Below are positions 1 through 7,603 of a stretch of DNA of 12,327 nucleotides, piece after piece (position 1 is the first letter of the stretch; each line of letters begins with the position of its first letter). Source of the DNA: Deltaproteobacteria bacterium (GTDB lineage Bacteria > Myxococcota > Myxococcia > SLRQ01); assembly GCA_007128675.1 (NCBI GenBank), contig SKWY01000331.1, forward strand, positions 1 through 12,327, in the 5' to 3' direction. The position numbers were made by a program, and so were the translations under genes. The notes beneath the pieces are model-generated. The model was not told where the DNA came from. It did not search any database and worked only from the letters and a program-made list of their open reading frames with translations.

Positions 1-1770
1 CTCGACCGGTTCTGCGACGGCAGACTCGAAGACGCCAAGACGCACCTCTACCAAGCAAGGGGACCGTCGGATGCCAGCATAGACCTCATGGAGACCTGGA
101 AAGCCGGGAGACTCTACCGATTCTCCGCCGATGGTCGCCCTTTTCTTCTGCCGATGGAAAGAAGCATGCAGGCACAGCTTTTCATCGACCTGAAAGGCTT
201 CACTAGGCGAACCCATCGGGCAAAAGAGGTCGTCATGGCCGACTTCATGCGCGAGGAGTTCTACAAGCCGATCCTGGAAGCAGCCAGACGAAAGACAGCC
301 GGACTAGCCTTTGGTGGCATCGACGAATCGACCATACGTCTCCACAATCTTCTTGGCGACGCCGCTGCCTTCGCGGGATCGGTCGCCGACCTCGTAGAGC
401 TGGCCGCCGACCTAAGAAGAATCGGTCAAAGGTACACCGATCGCCTGGAAGCAGCAGCACCTAGCGCGAAAGGCGAAGCATCCCTCGATGAGATGACTCG
501 ATCCGTCAAGAGCCAGGAACTCGAGGCCCAACGGCGCATCGAGAAGCTTCAAAAGGAGATAGGGTCCACCCATAGGCACATAGAGAATAAGAAGGCCATG
601 GAGGACTCGGAGAAAGTACTGCTCCTCGAGAACCTTCTGACAGACCGCTTCCGTGAGCTAGATGCTGTTCGCACCGACGCTCTAGACCGTATATCGAAGT
701 CCGAGGGAAGTGATTTAGAGGCCGCGAAAGCTCATATCAGACAGCTCGATGCCTGGAAGAAGGAGCTGCAGCACCGTCAAGAGGTCAACAGGAAAGCTCT
801 TGCCTCCATGACTGCGCACGATAGAAGCGAGGCCCTCACAAGGCTCGTATGTCGCCCCGAAGAGCGCCGCCTAGCCGATCTGGAGGAAGAGCTGAATCGA
901 GCATCGAGAGAGGCGTCCATGAAGAGGCGAATCCTCGAGGAGCGGCAGGGAGATATCAGAGGCTTTGGGCTGGAGACGGGAATCTACATCTCTTATGGCG
1001 CCAGCGCCGAGGTGATTTCCTTCGAAGACGACGTTTTTGGCTCATTACGAGTGGCCATAAGCGAAAAGATCAACGAAGCGGCTCGAGGAACAGCCCGCAA
1101 CCCCGAGATCAAGGCCAAGATGGATTCTCACCTGGCCGAAGCAAAGGCAAAGAGGGAACGTCCAGACCTCTGCTGGCCTTTTCTTGTCTATGTGGACTCT
1201 GCATATAGCCTCGTGCTCCCGCCACTGCTTTCGGAACAGGTCGAGCTAGCGGTAAGCAATGAGGACACAAAGGTCGCCAAAGAGGCTTCCAGTGAGCTGT
1301 CGCAGAGAGTCTTCAAGGATGTGCTGCGGGCAATGGGACGAGGAGACGGCAAGCCCTTGGAGATGCTCGGCCTACTGAATGACATCCACAATCTTGGGGT
1401 CGCGCTCTCCGAGGAAGCCGTCGCGGCTTTTCTCCAAGAAACCCTCGCTAGTCGATTCCACTTCCAGCACACGGTGGCAGTACAGAGCCTTCATCAAGAC
1501 ATCAAGGAGGCCTTCTTGTTCGTAGAAGAACACATCGTCCTCGTGATCAGCGTCCCTGCCGAAACCGAAGGAAATCTGGTGGCCGGAGCCCTGGTGTTCA
1601 GGCTTGCCGGGAGCGTCCAATTTCGAGGGTTCGAGCGAGCCGAGGCAACAGGAGTCTACGAACTCCTCACTGAGGATACGAGCTTCTTCCATCTATTCGC
1701 CCTGCACCATCTTCCTCAATGGATCGAAGAGGCGCGCGAGGATCCAAGCCGTCTAATCACTAGCCTGTAG
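1..1770 (+). CDS. Class III nucleotide cyclase-like protein with inserted coiled coil (5' partial)
   Basis: The reading frame is open from base 1, so the gene begins upstream; the first ATG in frame is at 88 (residues below count from it). Pieces of a class III adenylate/guanylate cyclase homology domain are visible. Residues 31-39 read LFIDLKGFT, the metal-binding Asp (D34) plus GFT. Residues 76-96 contain GG and LLGDAAAF, with the second metal Asp D91. Residues 296-305 resemble the GI..G strand, and 326-334 read EKINEAARG, keeping the Asn (N329) and Arg (R333) that stabilise the transition state. Between D91 and G298, where families usually have some tens of residues, lie about 200 residues, mostly charged heptad-like helix (about 135-290). 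The usual purine-binding Lys three residues before GD is Asn. Residues 360-560 form a C-terminal domain I do not recognise. No signal peptide or membrane span is seen, so the visible part looks cytoplasmic. Whether it makes cAMP/cGMP is unknown. Its 3' end overlaps the convergent hydrolase gene. Confidence 0.8.
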   Translation, partial: LDRFCDGRLEDAKTHLYQARGPSDASIDLMETWKAGRLYRFSADGRPFLLPMERSMQAQLFIDLKGFTRRTHRAKEVVMADFMREEFYKPILEAARRKTAGLAFGGIDESTIRLHNLLGDAAAFAGSVADLVELAADLRRIGQRYTDRLEAAAPSAKGEASLDEMTRSVKSQELEAQRRIEKLQKEIGSTHRHIENKKAMEDSEKVLLLENLLTDRFRELDAVRTDALDRISKSEGSDLEAAKAHIRQLDAWKKELQHRQEVNRKALASMTAHDRSEALTRLVCRPEERRLADLEEELNRASREASMKRRILEERQGDIRGFGLETGIYISYGASAEVISFEDDVFGSLRVAISEKINEAARGTARNPEIKAKMDSHLAEAKAKRERPDLCWPFLVYVDSAYSLVLPPLLSEQVELAVSNEDTKVAKEASSELSQRVFKDVLRAMGRGDGKPLEMLGLLNDIHNLGVALSEEAVAAFLQETLASRFHFQHTVAVQSLHQDIKEAFLFVEEHIVLVISVPAETEGNLVAGALVFRLAGSVQFRGFERAEATGVYELLTEDTSFFHLFALHHLPQWIEEAREDPSRLITSL

Positions 1771-2433
1771 CCCTGTGCTTCCTATGAAGCCGGCGACGAG
1801 TCGACCAACCTTCGGCAGCCCCCGAAGGAAGCCTCGATCCGCTCCATCGACGACGCTCCTTTGGACGGTGCTCCCCAAAGGAGCCAGCCAATCGGGGTAC
1901 TTCGCCTCTCCGGCGCCATCAGCCCCGACGTCAATCCACAAGACCCGTGGTGCGCCGCCGGCACACTGTGCGAGTGCCGTCGTGGCGCCAAGGAGATCGG
2001 GACCGGCATCCAAGGGGGCGATGAGCACGACCGACTCGACCTTTCGACCTCTCGCGGCTAGTCGCAGCACAGCCAGAGCACCATGGCCGACGCCACACAA
2101 GGCAATCCTTGGGCCCGCGGTATCCATGAGGTGAACCCTCGCCGCCTCCAGGTCCTCGACATCCTCGTCGATGCCTGCCGGGGTTCCCTGTGAAGCCCCG
2201 ACCCCCCGGTAGTTGAAACGAAGGGTGGCGTGCCCGGCGCGGGTTAGCGCAAAGGCCACTTCGGCGACCACCGCTGTGTCCATGGAGCCTCCCGTCCTTG
2301 GATGGGGGGGAGAAATCAAGACCGCCGGAGACTTCGCGCCACGATGAAAGAGGGCGTCCAAATGAAATGCCCCTGGCGGCTCTCCGGCGGCAACCAGTGT
2401 CATCCGCTCAAGGTACTGTCCTCTCGTCACCAT
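1753..2433 (-). CDS. Alpha/beta-hydrolase fold protein, probable pseudoenzyme
   Basis: The 226-residue protein (from the ATG at 2433) aligns by eye with the small COG2945-type alpha/beta hydrolases. It has SPPHPRTGGSMD at 41-52 (family HPHPxxGGTMDN), the LRFNYRGVGASQG motif at 71-83, the nucleophile-elbow segment at 110-121, and a GAD-x-x-F motif near 198-202. The two catalytic positions are changed. The elbow G-x-S-x-G reads GVGHG (G116 instead of Ser), and the usual GADHFFHGRL reads GADRGFLRGL (R200 instead of His). The protein is therefore probably not a serine hydrolase; a binding or regulatory role is an inference. The start is uncertain: a TTG at 2472 and an ATG at 2403 are in frame, and none has a strong Shine-Dalgarno sequence. 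The fold begins just after the 2403 ATG. It is convergent with and overlaps the cyclase-like gene by 18 bp, and is divergent from the DsbA-like gene. Confidence 0.85.
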   Translation of the reverse strand: MVTRGQYLERMTLVAAGEPPGAFHLDALFHRGAKSPAVLISPPHPRTGGSMDTAVVAEVAFALTRAGHATLRFNYRGVGASQGTPAGIDEDVEDLEAARVHLMDTAGPRIALCGVGHGALAVLRLAARGRKVESVVLIAPLDAGPDLLGATTALAQCAGGAPRVLWIDVGADGAGEAKYPDWLAPLGSTVQRSVVDGADRGFLRGLPKVGRLVAGFIGSTGLQASD

Positions 2434-2505
2434 CGTTACGATGCTACGCTTTCGGCGAGACCAGAACACCAAAATACCGAAGAGTAGTCCCTCGCCCTAA
2501 TCTCT

Positions 2506-3471
2506 GTGCTAGCATTCGACCCCGTGCAAACAGATCAACAGCTGGGCTCGGGGCCACTGCAATGTCCACTGCGTTCGGTGGCCGCCGAGCTTTGTGGCGC
2601 ACCTCACCGTCCAACTTGCAGGGTGCACATTCAGCACTTCACGGACCCCTTGTCCGCATGGTGTTGGGCTACCGAGCCGACTTTGCTACATCTATCGGAG
2701 CTACTCGGCGGCTACGTATCGATCGAGCACAGGATGATCGGCTTGATGGAATCCGTGGAGCCAGATGATTCAGCGTCCTCGGACGACGCGCTCAATCGAC
2801 CGAGCCAGCTGACGATGCATTGGGAAGAGGTCGGTTACCTATCAGGGATGCCCATGGACAGCGACTTCTGGCTGGAGCGCCCTATAGCTTCCTCCTGGCC
2901 CGCTTGTGCGGCGGTGAAGGCAGCCCAATCACAAGATCCTCGAAGAGCCAGTCACTACCTGCGGCGCTTGAGGGAAGCTGCCTTGTGCAACGGTGAGGAT
3001 CTCGCGGATACCAGGATCCTTGAAAAGCACGCCAACCTGGTGGGGCTCGATGCCTCGAGGCTCGGCAGCGACCTCGAGAACGGAACGGCGGGAGCAGCAT
3101 TCAACGAGGACATGCGTCTAGCCGCGGAAACTGGAGCAATAGCTCCTCCATCGTTCTTCTTCTTCGGACCAGCGGGTTTGGCCGAGATACGAGGAGCAAG
3201 AACCATCGAGGACATGCTTTCCGCCGTGGAACGAGTCGCCGGAGAGCCTGTTCCTCTTTGCGCTTCACCAAGATCCGTAGCCAATCGCCATGGATATGTG
3301 AAAGCACTTGCTTCAAGCCGAGGATCCATCGCGGCTGCGGAGATTGTGGAGCTCTTCGAGGTGGAACGTACGGTTGCCTCGGATCTCCTCGATCGAATGG
3401 CGGCCGGAGGCTCGCTTCGAAGGGCGAAGGCGGGCTCCAGCTCCCTCTATCTGCCTCTATCCAGGTCTTGA
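2506..3471 (+). CDS. DsbA/FrnE-family thioredoxin-fold protein with C-terminal winged-helix-like domain
   Basis: Residues about 39-245 (counted from GTG 2506) show the layout of cytoplasmic DsbA-like proteins such as FrnE and the ClpXP adaptor YjbH/SpxH. HFTDPLSAWCWATEP (44-58) is the redox-motif strand and helix. A helical insert contains WPACAAVKAA (131-140). Residues 168-212 match the DsbA pattern around a redox helix, and APPSF (213-217) fits the cis-proline loop. The usual C-x-x-C is S50-A-W-C53, with only the second Cys kept. Residues about 258-317 have a helix-turn-helix-like pattern ending in short strands, consistent with a winged helix. There is no signal peptide, so it is probably cytoplasmic. 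Known relatives include disulfide isomerases, hydroxychromene carboxylate isomerases and the Spx adaptor; I cannot choose among them. The start is weakly supported: GTG codons at 2524, 2578 and 2623 are alternatives. The 3' end overlaps the HAD gene by 25 bp. Confidence 0.8.
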   Translation: MLAFDPVQTDQQLGSGPLQCPLRSVAAELCGAPHRPTCRVHIQHFTDPLSAWCWATEPTLLHLSELLGGYVSIEHRMIGLMESVEPDDSASSDDALNRPSQLTMHWEEVGYLSGMPMDSDFWLERPIASSWPACAAVKAAQSQDPRRASHYLRRLREAALCNGEDLADTRILEKHANLVGLDASRLGSDLENGTAGAAFNEDMRLAAETGAIAPPSFFFFGPAGLAEIRGARTIEDMLSAVERVAGEPVPLCASPRSVANRHGYVKALASSRGSIAAAEIVELFEVERTVASDLLDRMAAGGSLRRAKAGSSSLYLPLSRS

Positions 3472-4271
3472 CGCGCCCGTAGTATCAGACGCACCAGCTC
3501 GGCAAAACCTGCCCCCTCCTTTCGCCTGGTCACATAGGCTGGCGGCGATTCCATCTCGGGCAGATAACGTTTGACATTTGCCACCCCCACGGAGAGCGGG
3601 AAGACAGCGAACAGCGGCTCGTCGTTCGGAGAATCACCCACGTATACGAGCTGGGCAATCGCCTCGCTTTTCGAAAGCCCGAGACGCTCACGAGCGAACC
3701 GAAACAGCATCGAGCGTTTGTCATGCTGACCGAACCATCCGTTTACATGAATGGAGGACACCTTCGCCATCAAGCCATGGGCCTGCATGACGGACACGAT
3801 TCTGTCCACCTCCCGGCTTGAAAGCGGGCCGACGTCCTCGGCGAAATCAACGGCGAGATCCGTGATTCGAAAAGGCTGGTCGGCCGCCACCCGCGCCCTG
3901 GGAACCGACGTCAGAACCGCCTGGGCAACCTTGGCAAGCGCCCGCTTGTCCTTCTCGCGTTGAACCGGCCCACGCGCGAAGCGCCGGATCACCTTTCGCC
4001 GCGAGGAGTCATGGGAGAAGTAGAATGCTCCGTTTTCTCCCACAACCCCCGCTACGGGCCAAAAACGGCAAATCAGGTCGCACCAGCCCGCCGGACGACC
4101 GGTGACGGGGACCATGGCGAGACCAGCCTCATACCCTGCCCAAAGCGCCCTCCAGGCGCTCGGTTCGATACGTCCACCCGTGGACAAGGTATCGTCCAGA
4201 TCGAAACAAAGCCCCCTCGCGAGGGCGAGCTCCTTCTTCGGAGCTTTCGATAGAGGCGAAGGAATCATCAT
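3447..4271 (-). CDS. HAD superfamily (IIB, Cof-like) phosphatase
   Basis: All HAD motifs are present. CFDLDDTLS (22-30) gives the nucleophile D24 and acid/base D26. PVTGRP (55-60) supplies motif II Thr57. K185 in QHDKRSM is the motif III lysine, and VGDSPNDEPLF (211-221) is motif IV with D213 and D217. The large cap between motifs II and III, with IHVNGWFGQHDK at 174-185, fits type IIB proteins of the sucrose-phosphate, mannosylphosphoglycerate and Cof-like phosphatases. The substrate, probably a phosphorylated sugar or other metabolite, cannot be read from sequence. The protein is 274 residues from the ATG at 4271; a second ATG follows at 4268 and a TTG lies at 4298, and none has a clear Shine-Dalgarno. 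It lies 43 bp downstream of the aminotransferase gene on the same strand, so the two are probably cotranscribed. It is convergent with the DsbA-like gene. Confidence 0.9.
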   Translation of the reverse strand: MMIPSPLSKAPKKELALARGLCFDLDDTLSTGGRIEPSAWRALWAGYEAGLAMVPVTGRPAGWCDLICRFWPVAGVVGENGAFYFSHDSSRRKVIRRFARGPVQREKDKRALAKVAQAVLTSVPRARVAADQPFRITDLAVDFAEDVGPLSSREVDRIVSVMQAHGLMAKVSSIHVNGWFGQHDKRSMLFRFARERLGLSKSEAIAQLVYVGDSPNDEPLFAVFPLSVGVANVKRYLPEMESPPAYVTRRKEGAGFAELVRLILRARQDLDRGR

Positions 4272-4314
4272 GGCTAGGCTCGGCAGCACACCCAGCAACC
4301 GGCGACCTTGGCGC

Positions 4315-5619
4315 TCACGAGCTCAAGAACTCCGTAGTGGCTTTCGCGATACTCTCTATTGTCTGCTCGAAGACATCGTCGTCCTGCTGCAACAGGGTCA
4401 TCCTGAAGCCTTGATGTGGCGTGGAGAAGGAGGAGAGAGGCACCAGGCAAACACCGGTTGCCGCGAGCAGATAGTAGACGAAACGCTTGTCCAAGCTGAC
4501 ATTTGGCTGGTCTAGGGCCGACTCGACCAACCTACGAGCCTCGGGGCTATCGACATGGAGCTTCTGGGACTCGTTCAGTGCCCCCTCCTCGAAGACCACG
4601 CTCATGTAAAAGGCCCCGTTCGTCCTAACTACCCTAAGGCCTCTGACCTCCTCGAGCCGCTCATAGGCCACGTTGGCCCTCTTCTCGTATCTGGCGTTTC
4701 GCTCCTGTAGCCAGGCCTCATACTCCGGATGAGACAGAATGCGAGGTATGGACAGCTGAGGCAGCGTCGTGGAGCAGACCTCCTGCATCTTCGCCTGCAA
4801 GAGGCCATGCGCATAACGGGCAAAGGCCGGATCCTTGTCGGCATTGTATATCTCCAGCCAACCACACCTGGAGCCCGGCCAAGGAACCTCCTTGCTGATT
4901 CCCCGCATGGAAATGCCTGGAACATCACCGATGACGCGACATAGAGGCTGGGTCTCCATCCCGTTGTACACAATGCTCTGATAGACCTCGTCGGCTATCA
5001 AGAATAGGTCGTGCTCACGCGCTATCTCAACAGCCTCTCGCAGCAAAGCCTCCGGCCAAACCATTCCGGTAGGATTGTCGGGATTGATTACGAGCAGCCC
5101 GGAAATCCGCGAATCATTCTCGACCATGGCTCGAACACGGTCCATGTCCGGCAGCCAGCCGTACGATGGATCGAGCGCGTAGGTTAGCGGCGGCTGCTCC
5201 GCGTGGGAACTCTCCGCGGCCGAATGAGTAGTGTAGGCGGGCGAGGAGATTATTACGCGCACCTTTGGCCTCAAAAGGCCATAGATCTTCTGGATGGCAT
5301 CGCCAAGCCCATTGAAGAAGAGAATGTCGTCGGGAGAAATCTGAACCCCACCCTTCTCGTTTGTCAGCCTCGCCAGAAACTCCCTGGTCTCCAGCATCCC
5401 CCTGGTGGGAGAGTATCCGTAGCTCTTGTCGTCCTGGGCCAGGTCGGCAACGATCGATTTGAGCCAGACCGGCAGCCGCTCACCCCTCGCAATCGGATCG
5501 CCGATGTTCTCCATATGGGTCGTTATCCCGAGCTTCCGAAGCTTGTCGGCTATTTCGACAATGGCTCGAATCTCGTAGGTGATCATATGTGCAGGAGTAT
5601 AGAGAATATCGTTTCGCAT
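4315..5619 (-). CDS. Pyridoxal-phosphate-dependent aminotransferase, class I/II
   Basis: The 434-residue protein has the fold-type I aminotransferase signature. YGYSPTRGMLETREFLA (68-84) is the substrate-strand region. NPDNPTG (179-185) carries the PLP-ring Asn, and ADEVYQ (209-214) holds D210, which binds the pyridine nitrogen. K243 in GISKEVPWPGSRCGW is the Schiff-base lysine, followed by the PG-S-R-x-GW phosphate-contact segment. It presumably transfers an amino group between an amino acid and a 2-oxo acid in the cytoplasm. It resembles the AlaA/aspartate aminotransferase group, but the substrate is not readable. I chose ATG 5619 because the protein from there begins like family members and a GAGGA Shine-Dalgarno sits 9 bp upstream; the open frame extends to 5802 without homologous content. 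It is the first gene of an operon with the HAD phosphatase and is divergent from the ECF sigma gene. Confidence 0.93.
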   Translation of the reverse strand: MRNDILYTPAHMITYEIRAIVEIADKLRKLGITTHMENIGDPIARGERLPVWLKSIVADLAQDDKSYGYSPTRGMLETREFLARLTNEKGGVQISPDDILFFNGLGDAIQKIYGLLRPKVRVIISSPAYTTHSAAESSHAEQPPLTYALDPSYGWLPDMDRVRAMVENDSRISGLLVINPDNPTGMVWPEALLREAVEIAREHDLFLIADEVYQSIVYNGMETQPLCRVIGDVPGISMRGISKEVPWPGSRCGWLEIYNADKDPAFARYAHGLLQAKMQEVCSTTLPQLSIPRILSHPEYEAWLQERNARYEKRANVAYERLEEVRGLRVVRTNGAFYMSVVFEEGALNESQKLHVDSPEARRLVESALDQPNVSLDKRFVYYLLAATGVCLVPLSSFSTPHQGFRMTLLQQDDDVFEQTIESIAKATTEFLSS

Positions 5620-5628
5620 CGCGATGTG

Positions 5629-5633
5629 TCCTC
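5629..5633 (-). promoter_or_regulatory. Shine-Dalgarno for the aminotransferase
   Basis: On the minus strand this reads GAGGA, 9 bp before the ATG at 5619. It decides the start against the longer open frame reaching 5802. Confidence 0.7.
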
Positions 5634-5832
5634 GATGAGCTGTCGTTGACGAAAAGCCTCCGAGATGGTGAGGCCGCTTTGCCCATAGGCCCACCACCGG
5701 CACGAAGATAGAGCATACCTGAAATGCTGGGGCTCGGCACTTCTCCCCGTCCGCCAATGGATTGGAGGTGACGCTCGGCCGAAATGCCTGGATTGAACCC
5801 AAGAGAACCAGCGGGCAAGGTAGAGTTTGTAA

Positions 5833-5858
5833 GGAATAGCTTTCCCCGACACCTTGTT
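5833..5858 (+). promoter_or_regulatory. Candidate SigR-type ECF promoter of the sigma/anti-sigma operon
   Basis: GGAAT (5833-5837), exactly 18 bp, then GTT (5856-5858). This matches the GGAAT-N18-GTT pattern established for the Streptomyces SigR regulon. It sits 42 bp before the sigma start codon, leaving a leader of roughly 30-40 nt. Autoregulation by the downstream sigma is typical of the family and is inferred here, not shown. Confidence 0.5.
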
Positions 5859-5887
5859 TCGTCGCTTGGCGGTCTTAGGTTGTTGGT

Positions 5888-5892
5888 AGAGG
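5888..5892 (+). promoter_or_regulatory. Shine-Dalgarno for the ECF sigma gene
   Basis: AGAGG, 8 bp before the ATG at 5901. It supports that start over the upstream in-frame ATG at 5784, which would lie upstream of the proposed promoter. Confidence 0.75.
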
Positions 5893-5900
5893 TCAAGATC

Positions 5901-6569
5901 ATGTCCCCCAAGAACCCCGAACGACGAACCAACGAAGCTCGAGGCGAGTTCGAAACTCTCGCCTTGGAGCATGTAGATGCTCTTTTTTCCGCGGCCCTCC
6001 GGCTGACTCGAAACGAGCGTGACGCAGAGGATCTGGTCCAGGATGCCCTAGTGAGAGCTTATCGCTTTTTCGATAAGTTCGAGCGAGGCACCAACATCAA
6101 GGCCTGGCTGTTCAAAATCCTCACCAACACCTTCATCAATCGGTACCGAAGACGATCGAAGGAGCGCTCGGTCGTGGAGGGAGTAGAGCAGCAGACCGTC
6201 ACCGAGAGATTCTTCTCTCGCGACATGACGAATCTATCCGATGATCCCGAGACGTACATCTTCGAGCGTCTTCTTTCCGACGACGTTCTGCGAGCAATAG
6301 ACGACCTGCCAGTCGACTTCAGGCTGGTCGTGATCCTTGCTGACATCCAGGAGTTCTCCTACAAGGAAATCGCAGACATCGTGGGCTGTCCGGTGGGAAC
6401 CGTGATGAGCCGACTCTTTAGGGGCAGGCGGCTCTTGCAGCGCCGCCTGGCCGAGTACGCCGTGGAGCAAGGTATACTACCTGGTGGCGAGGAAGCTGTC
6501 GCAAGCGGAGTAGAAGGTAACGGCCAACTGGCTGATCTAGCGGCATACCGGCGGCGTCGTGGTGGCTAG
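5901..6569 (+). CDS. ECF-family RNA polymerase sigma factor, SigR/RpoE-like
   Basis: The 222-residue protein has the two conserved sigma-70 regions and no others, as expected for the ECF group. Region 2 spans about 20-86, with RNERDAEDLVQDALVRAYR around 37-55 (core binding and -10 recognition) and GTNIKAWLFKILTNTFINRYRR at 63-84. Region 4 spans about 122-185 and contains the helix-turn-helix FSYKEIADIVGCPVGTVMSRL at 152-172, which reads the -35 element. The NIKAWLFKILTNTFIN segment and the VILADIQEFSYKEIADI segment resemble the SigR (ECF12-like) branch, which works with ZAS anti-sigma factors. A 36-residue tail rich in Glu/Gly and then Arg follows region 4. It directs transcription of a stress regulon when released by its anti-sigma, encoded 42 bp downstream. 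The start is ATG 5901 with a good Shine-Dalgarno. The inducing signal is unknown. Confidence 0.95.
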   Translation: MSPKNPERRTNEARGEFETLALEHVDALFSAALRLTRNERDAEDLVQDALVRAYRFFDKFERGTNIKAWLFKILTNTFINRYRRRSKERSVVEGVEQQTVTERFFSRDMTNLSDDPETYIFERLLSDDVLRAIDDLPVDFRLVVILADIQEFSYKEIADIVGCPVGTVMSRLFRGRRLLQRRLAEYAVEQGILPGGEEAVASGVEGNGQLADLAAYRRRRGG

Positions 6570-6601
6570 CCTGTTGCGAATGACGATGAAAATGACGGTT
6601 T

Positions 6602-6605
6602 GGAG
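6602..6605 (+). promoter_or_regulatory. Shine-Dalgarno for the anti-sigma gene
   Basis: GGAG, 6 bp before ATG 6612. It selects that start over the in-frame TTG at 6600, which has no such spacing. Confidence 0.7.
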
Positions 6606-6611
6606 AGCAGG

Positions 6612-7499
6612 ATGAAGTGCCGAGAACTCACCGGCTTCGTCGAGGCTTGCCTCGATGCTTACGTCGACGGTGAGCTAGACGACCGAGACTGCGGTGAGCT
6701 GGAAGCTCATCTCGCCGAGTGCGAGGTATGCTGCGAAGCGGTGCGTACCCAGGCGAGGCTCAAAGCCGTCCTTAGAAGAAATGCGCAGGCCGTAAAGGCG
6801 CCTGAGCATCTTTTGTCACGCATATCTCAGTGCTTGGACTCCACCGACCTAGCCCTCCTCGAGGGACGTTCCGACGTTCTGGACGACGATGAAGCTGTCC
6901 TGGCCTCGAAGAGTCTTGGTCCGGCCCGAGGCCACTACCTTATCCACCCTACCAGGCAAGGCTCATCTCCTGTTTGGCGCTCCATGCCGTTGTTCGCATC
7001 GGTTGCTTTTCTTTTGGTCTTCGTATGGATCTCCGGCGGGGGATTTGCCCATGATCCACTGATTGATGATGCCGTTCGCAAACACGTTCGCTCGCTCCCA
7101 TTAGAAGTCACGGGTCCACCGGAAAGCCTCGAGAAGTGGCTGCGAGACAAGGTGGAGTTCAACCCAGAGGTTCTGGTTTTCCACTCCGGCCTAGAGCCAC
7201 TGGGTGCCAGGCTCTCGCACGTACGCGACCATCCAGCTATCTACGTAGGATATGGGCGTCCGGGAAGCGGACCCGACGGTGAGCGTCAAGTGAGCCTGAT
7301 AGTCTTCTCCGCCCCATCGTTCGACCCGACGGCTGAACGCCACAGACATAGGCGAGTTGGACGCCGAAATATGATCGTCACCCAGAAGAGTGGCTACAAC
7401 GTAGTTGTTTGGAAGGAGAAGGGGGTCGTTTACTCATTGATCTCCGATCTGGATGAGCGAGAGCTACTCGGGCTGATCCACCCCCCTACCCAGAAATGA
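6612..7499 (+). CDS. Membrane-anchored ZAS (zinc-finger) anti-sigma factor
   Basis: The N-terminal 45 residues are a zinc-binding anti-sigma domain: C3, then LDAYVDGEL (14-22), then H33-x3-C37-x2-C40. C13, C27 and C41 are additional cysteines. This resembles RsrA/ChrR, in which the zinc site holds the cognate sigma and, in RsrA, releases it on disulfide formation. A hydrophobic segment of about 20 residues (125-144, MPLFASVAFLLVFVWI and flanking) is a likely single membrane span. The remaining about 150 residues would be periplasmic. They have an alternating-strand pattern (for example 186-215, 226-233, 262-277), a His/Arg-rich stretch near 242-252, and a VVYSLISDLDERELLGLI end also seen in RpoE-linked transmembrane regulators. 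The role is to sequester the upstream sigma until a signal arrives. Membrane anchoring distinguishes it from soluble RsrA, so the trigger may be in the envelope. It is the second gene of the operon. Confidence 0.9.
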   Translation: MKCRELTGFVEACLDAYVDGELDDRDCGELEAHLAECEVCCEAVRTQARLKAVLRRNAQAVKAPEHLLSRISQCLDSTDLALLEGRSDVLDDDEAVLASKSLGPARGHYLIHPTRQGSSPVWRSMPLFASVAFLLVFVWISGGGFAHDPLIDDAVRKHVRSLPLEVTGPPESLEKWLRDKVEFNPEVLVFHSGLEPLGARLSHVRDHPAIYVGYGRPGSGPDGERQVSLIVFSAPSFDPTAERHRHRRVGRRNMIVTQKSGYNVVVWKEKGVVYSLISDLDERELLGLIHPPTQK

Positions 7500-7603
7500 C
7501 GAGAGTCCAAGGTCCGAAGGATGCCCCAGAATGGCGGTTCCAGGTGACCCCGCTTCTTGTTGGACCCAAGGAACTAACCCTATTTTTGGGGCCCTTGATG
7601 CCA

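Noticed and set aside
2298..2768. Open frame of 156 codons on the plus strand opposite the hydrolase start
   Set aside because: It runs antisense to the hydrolase and out of frame with the DsbA-like gene, with no family resemblance.
5620..5802. N-terminal extension of the aminotransferase to 5802
   Set aside because: The family-like sequence begins at the ATG at 5619, which has a GAGGA; the extension lacks any recognisable content.
5784..5900. N-terminal extension of the sigma factor from an upstream ATG
   Set aside because: ATG 5901 has a well-placed AGAGG, the extension has no sigma-like sequence, and it would lie upstream of the candidate promoter's start point.
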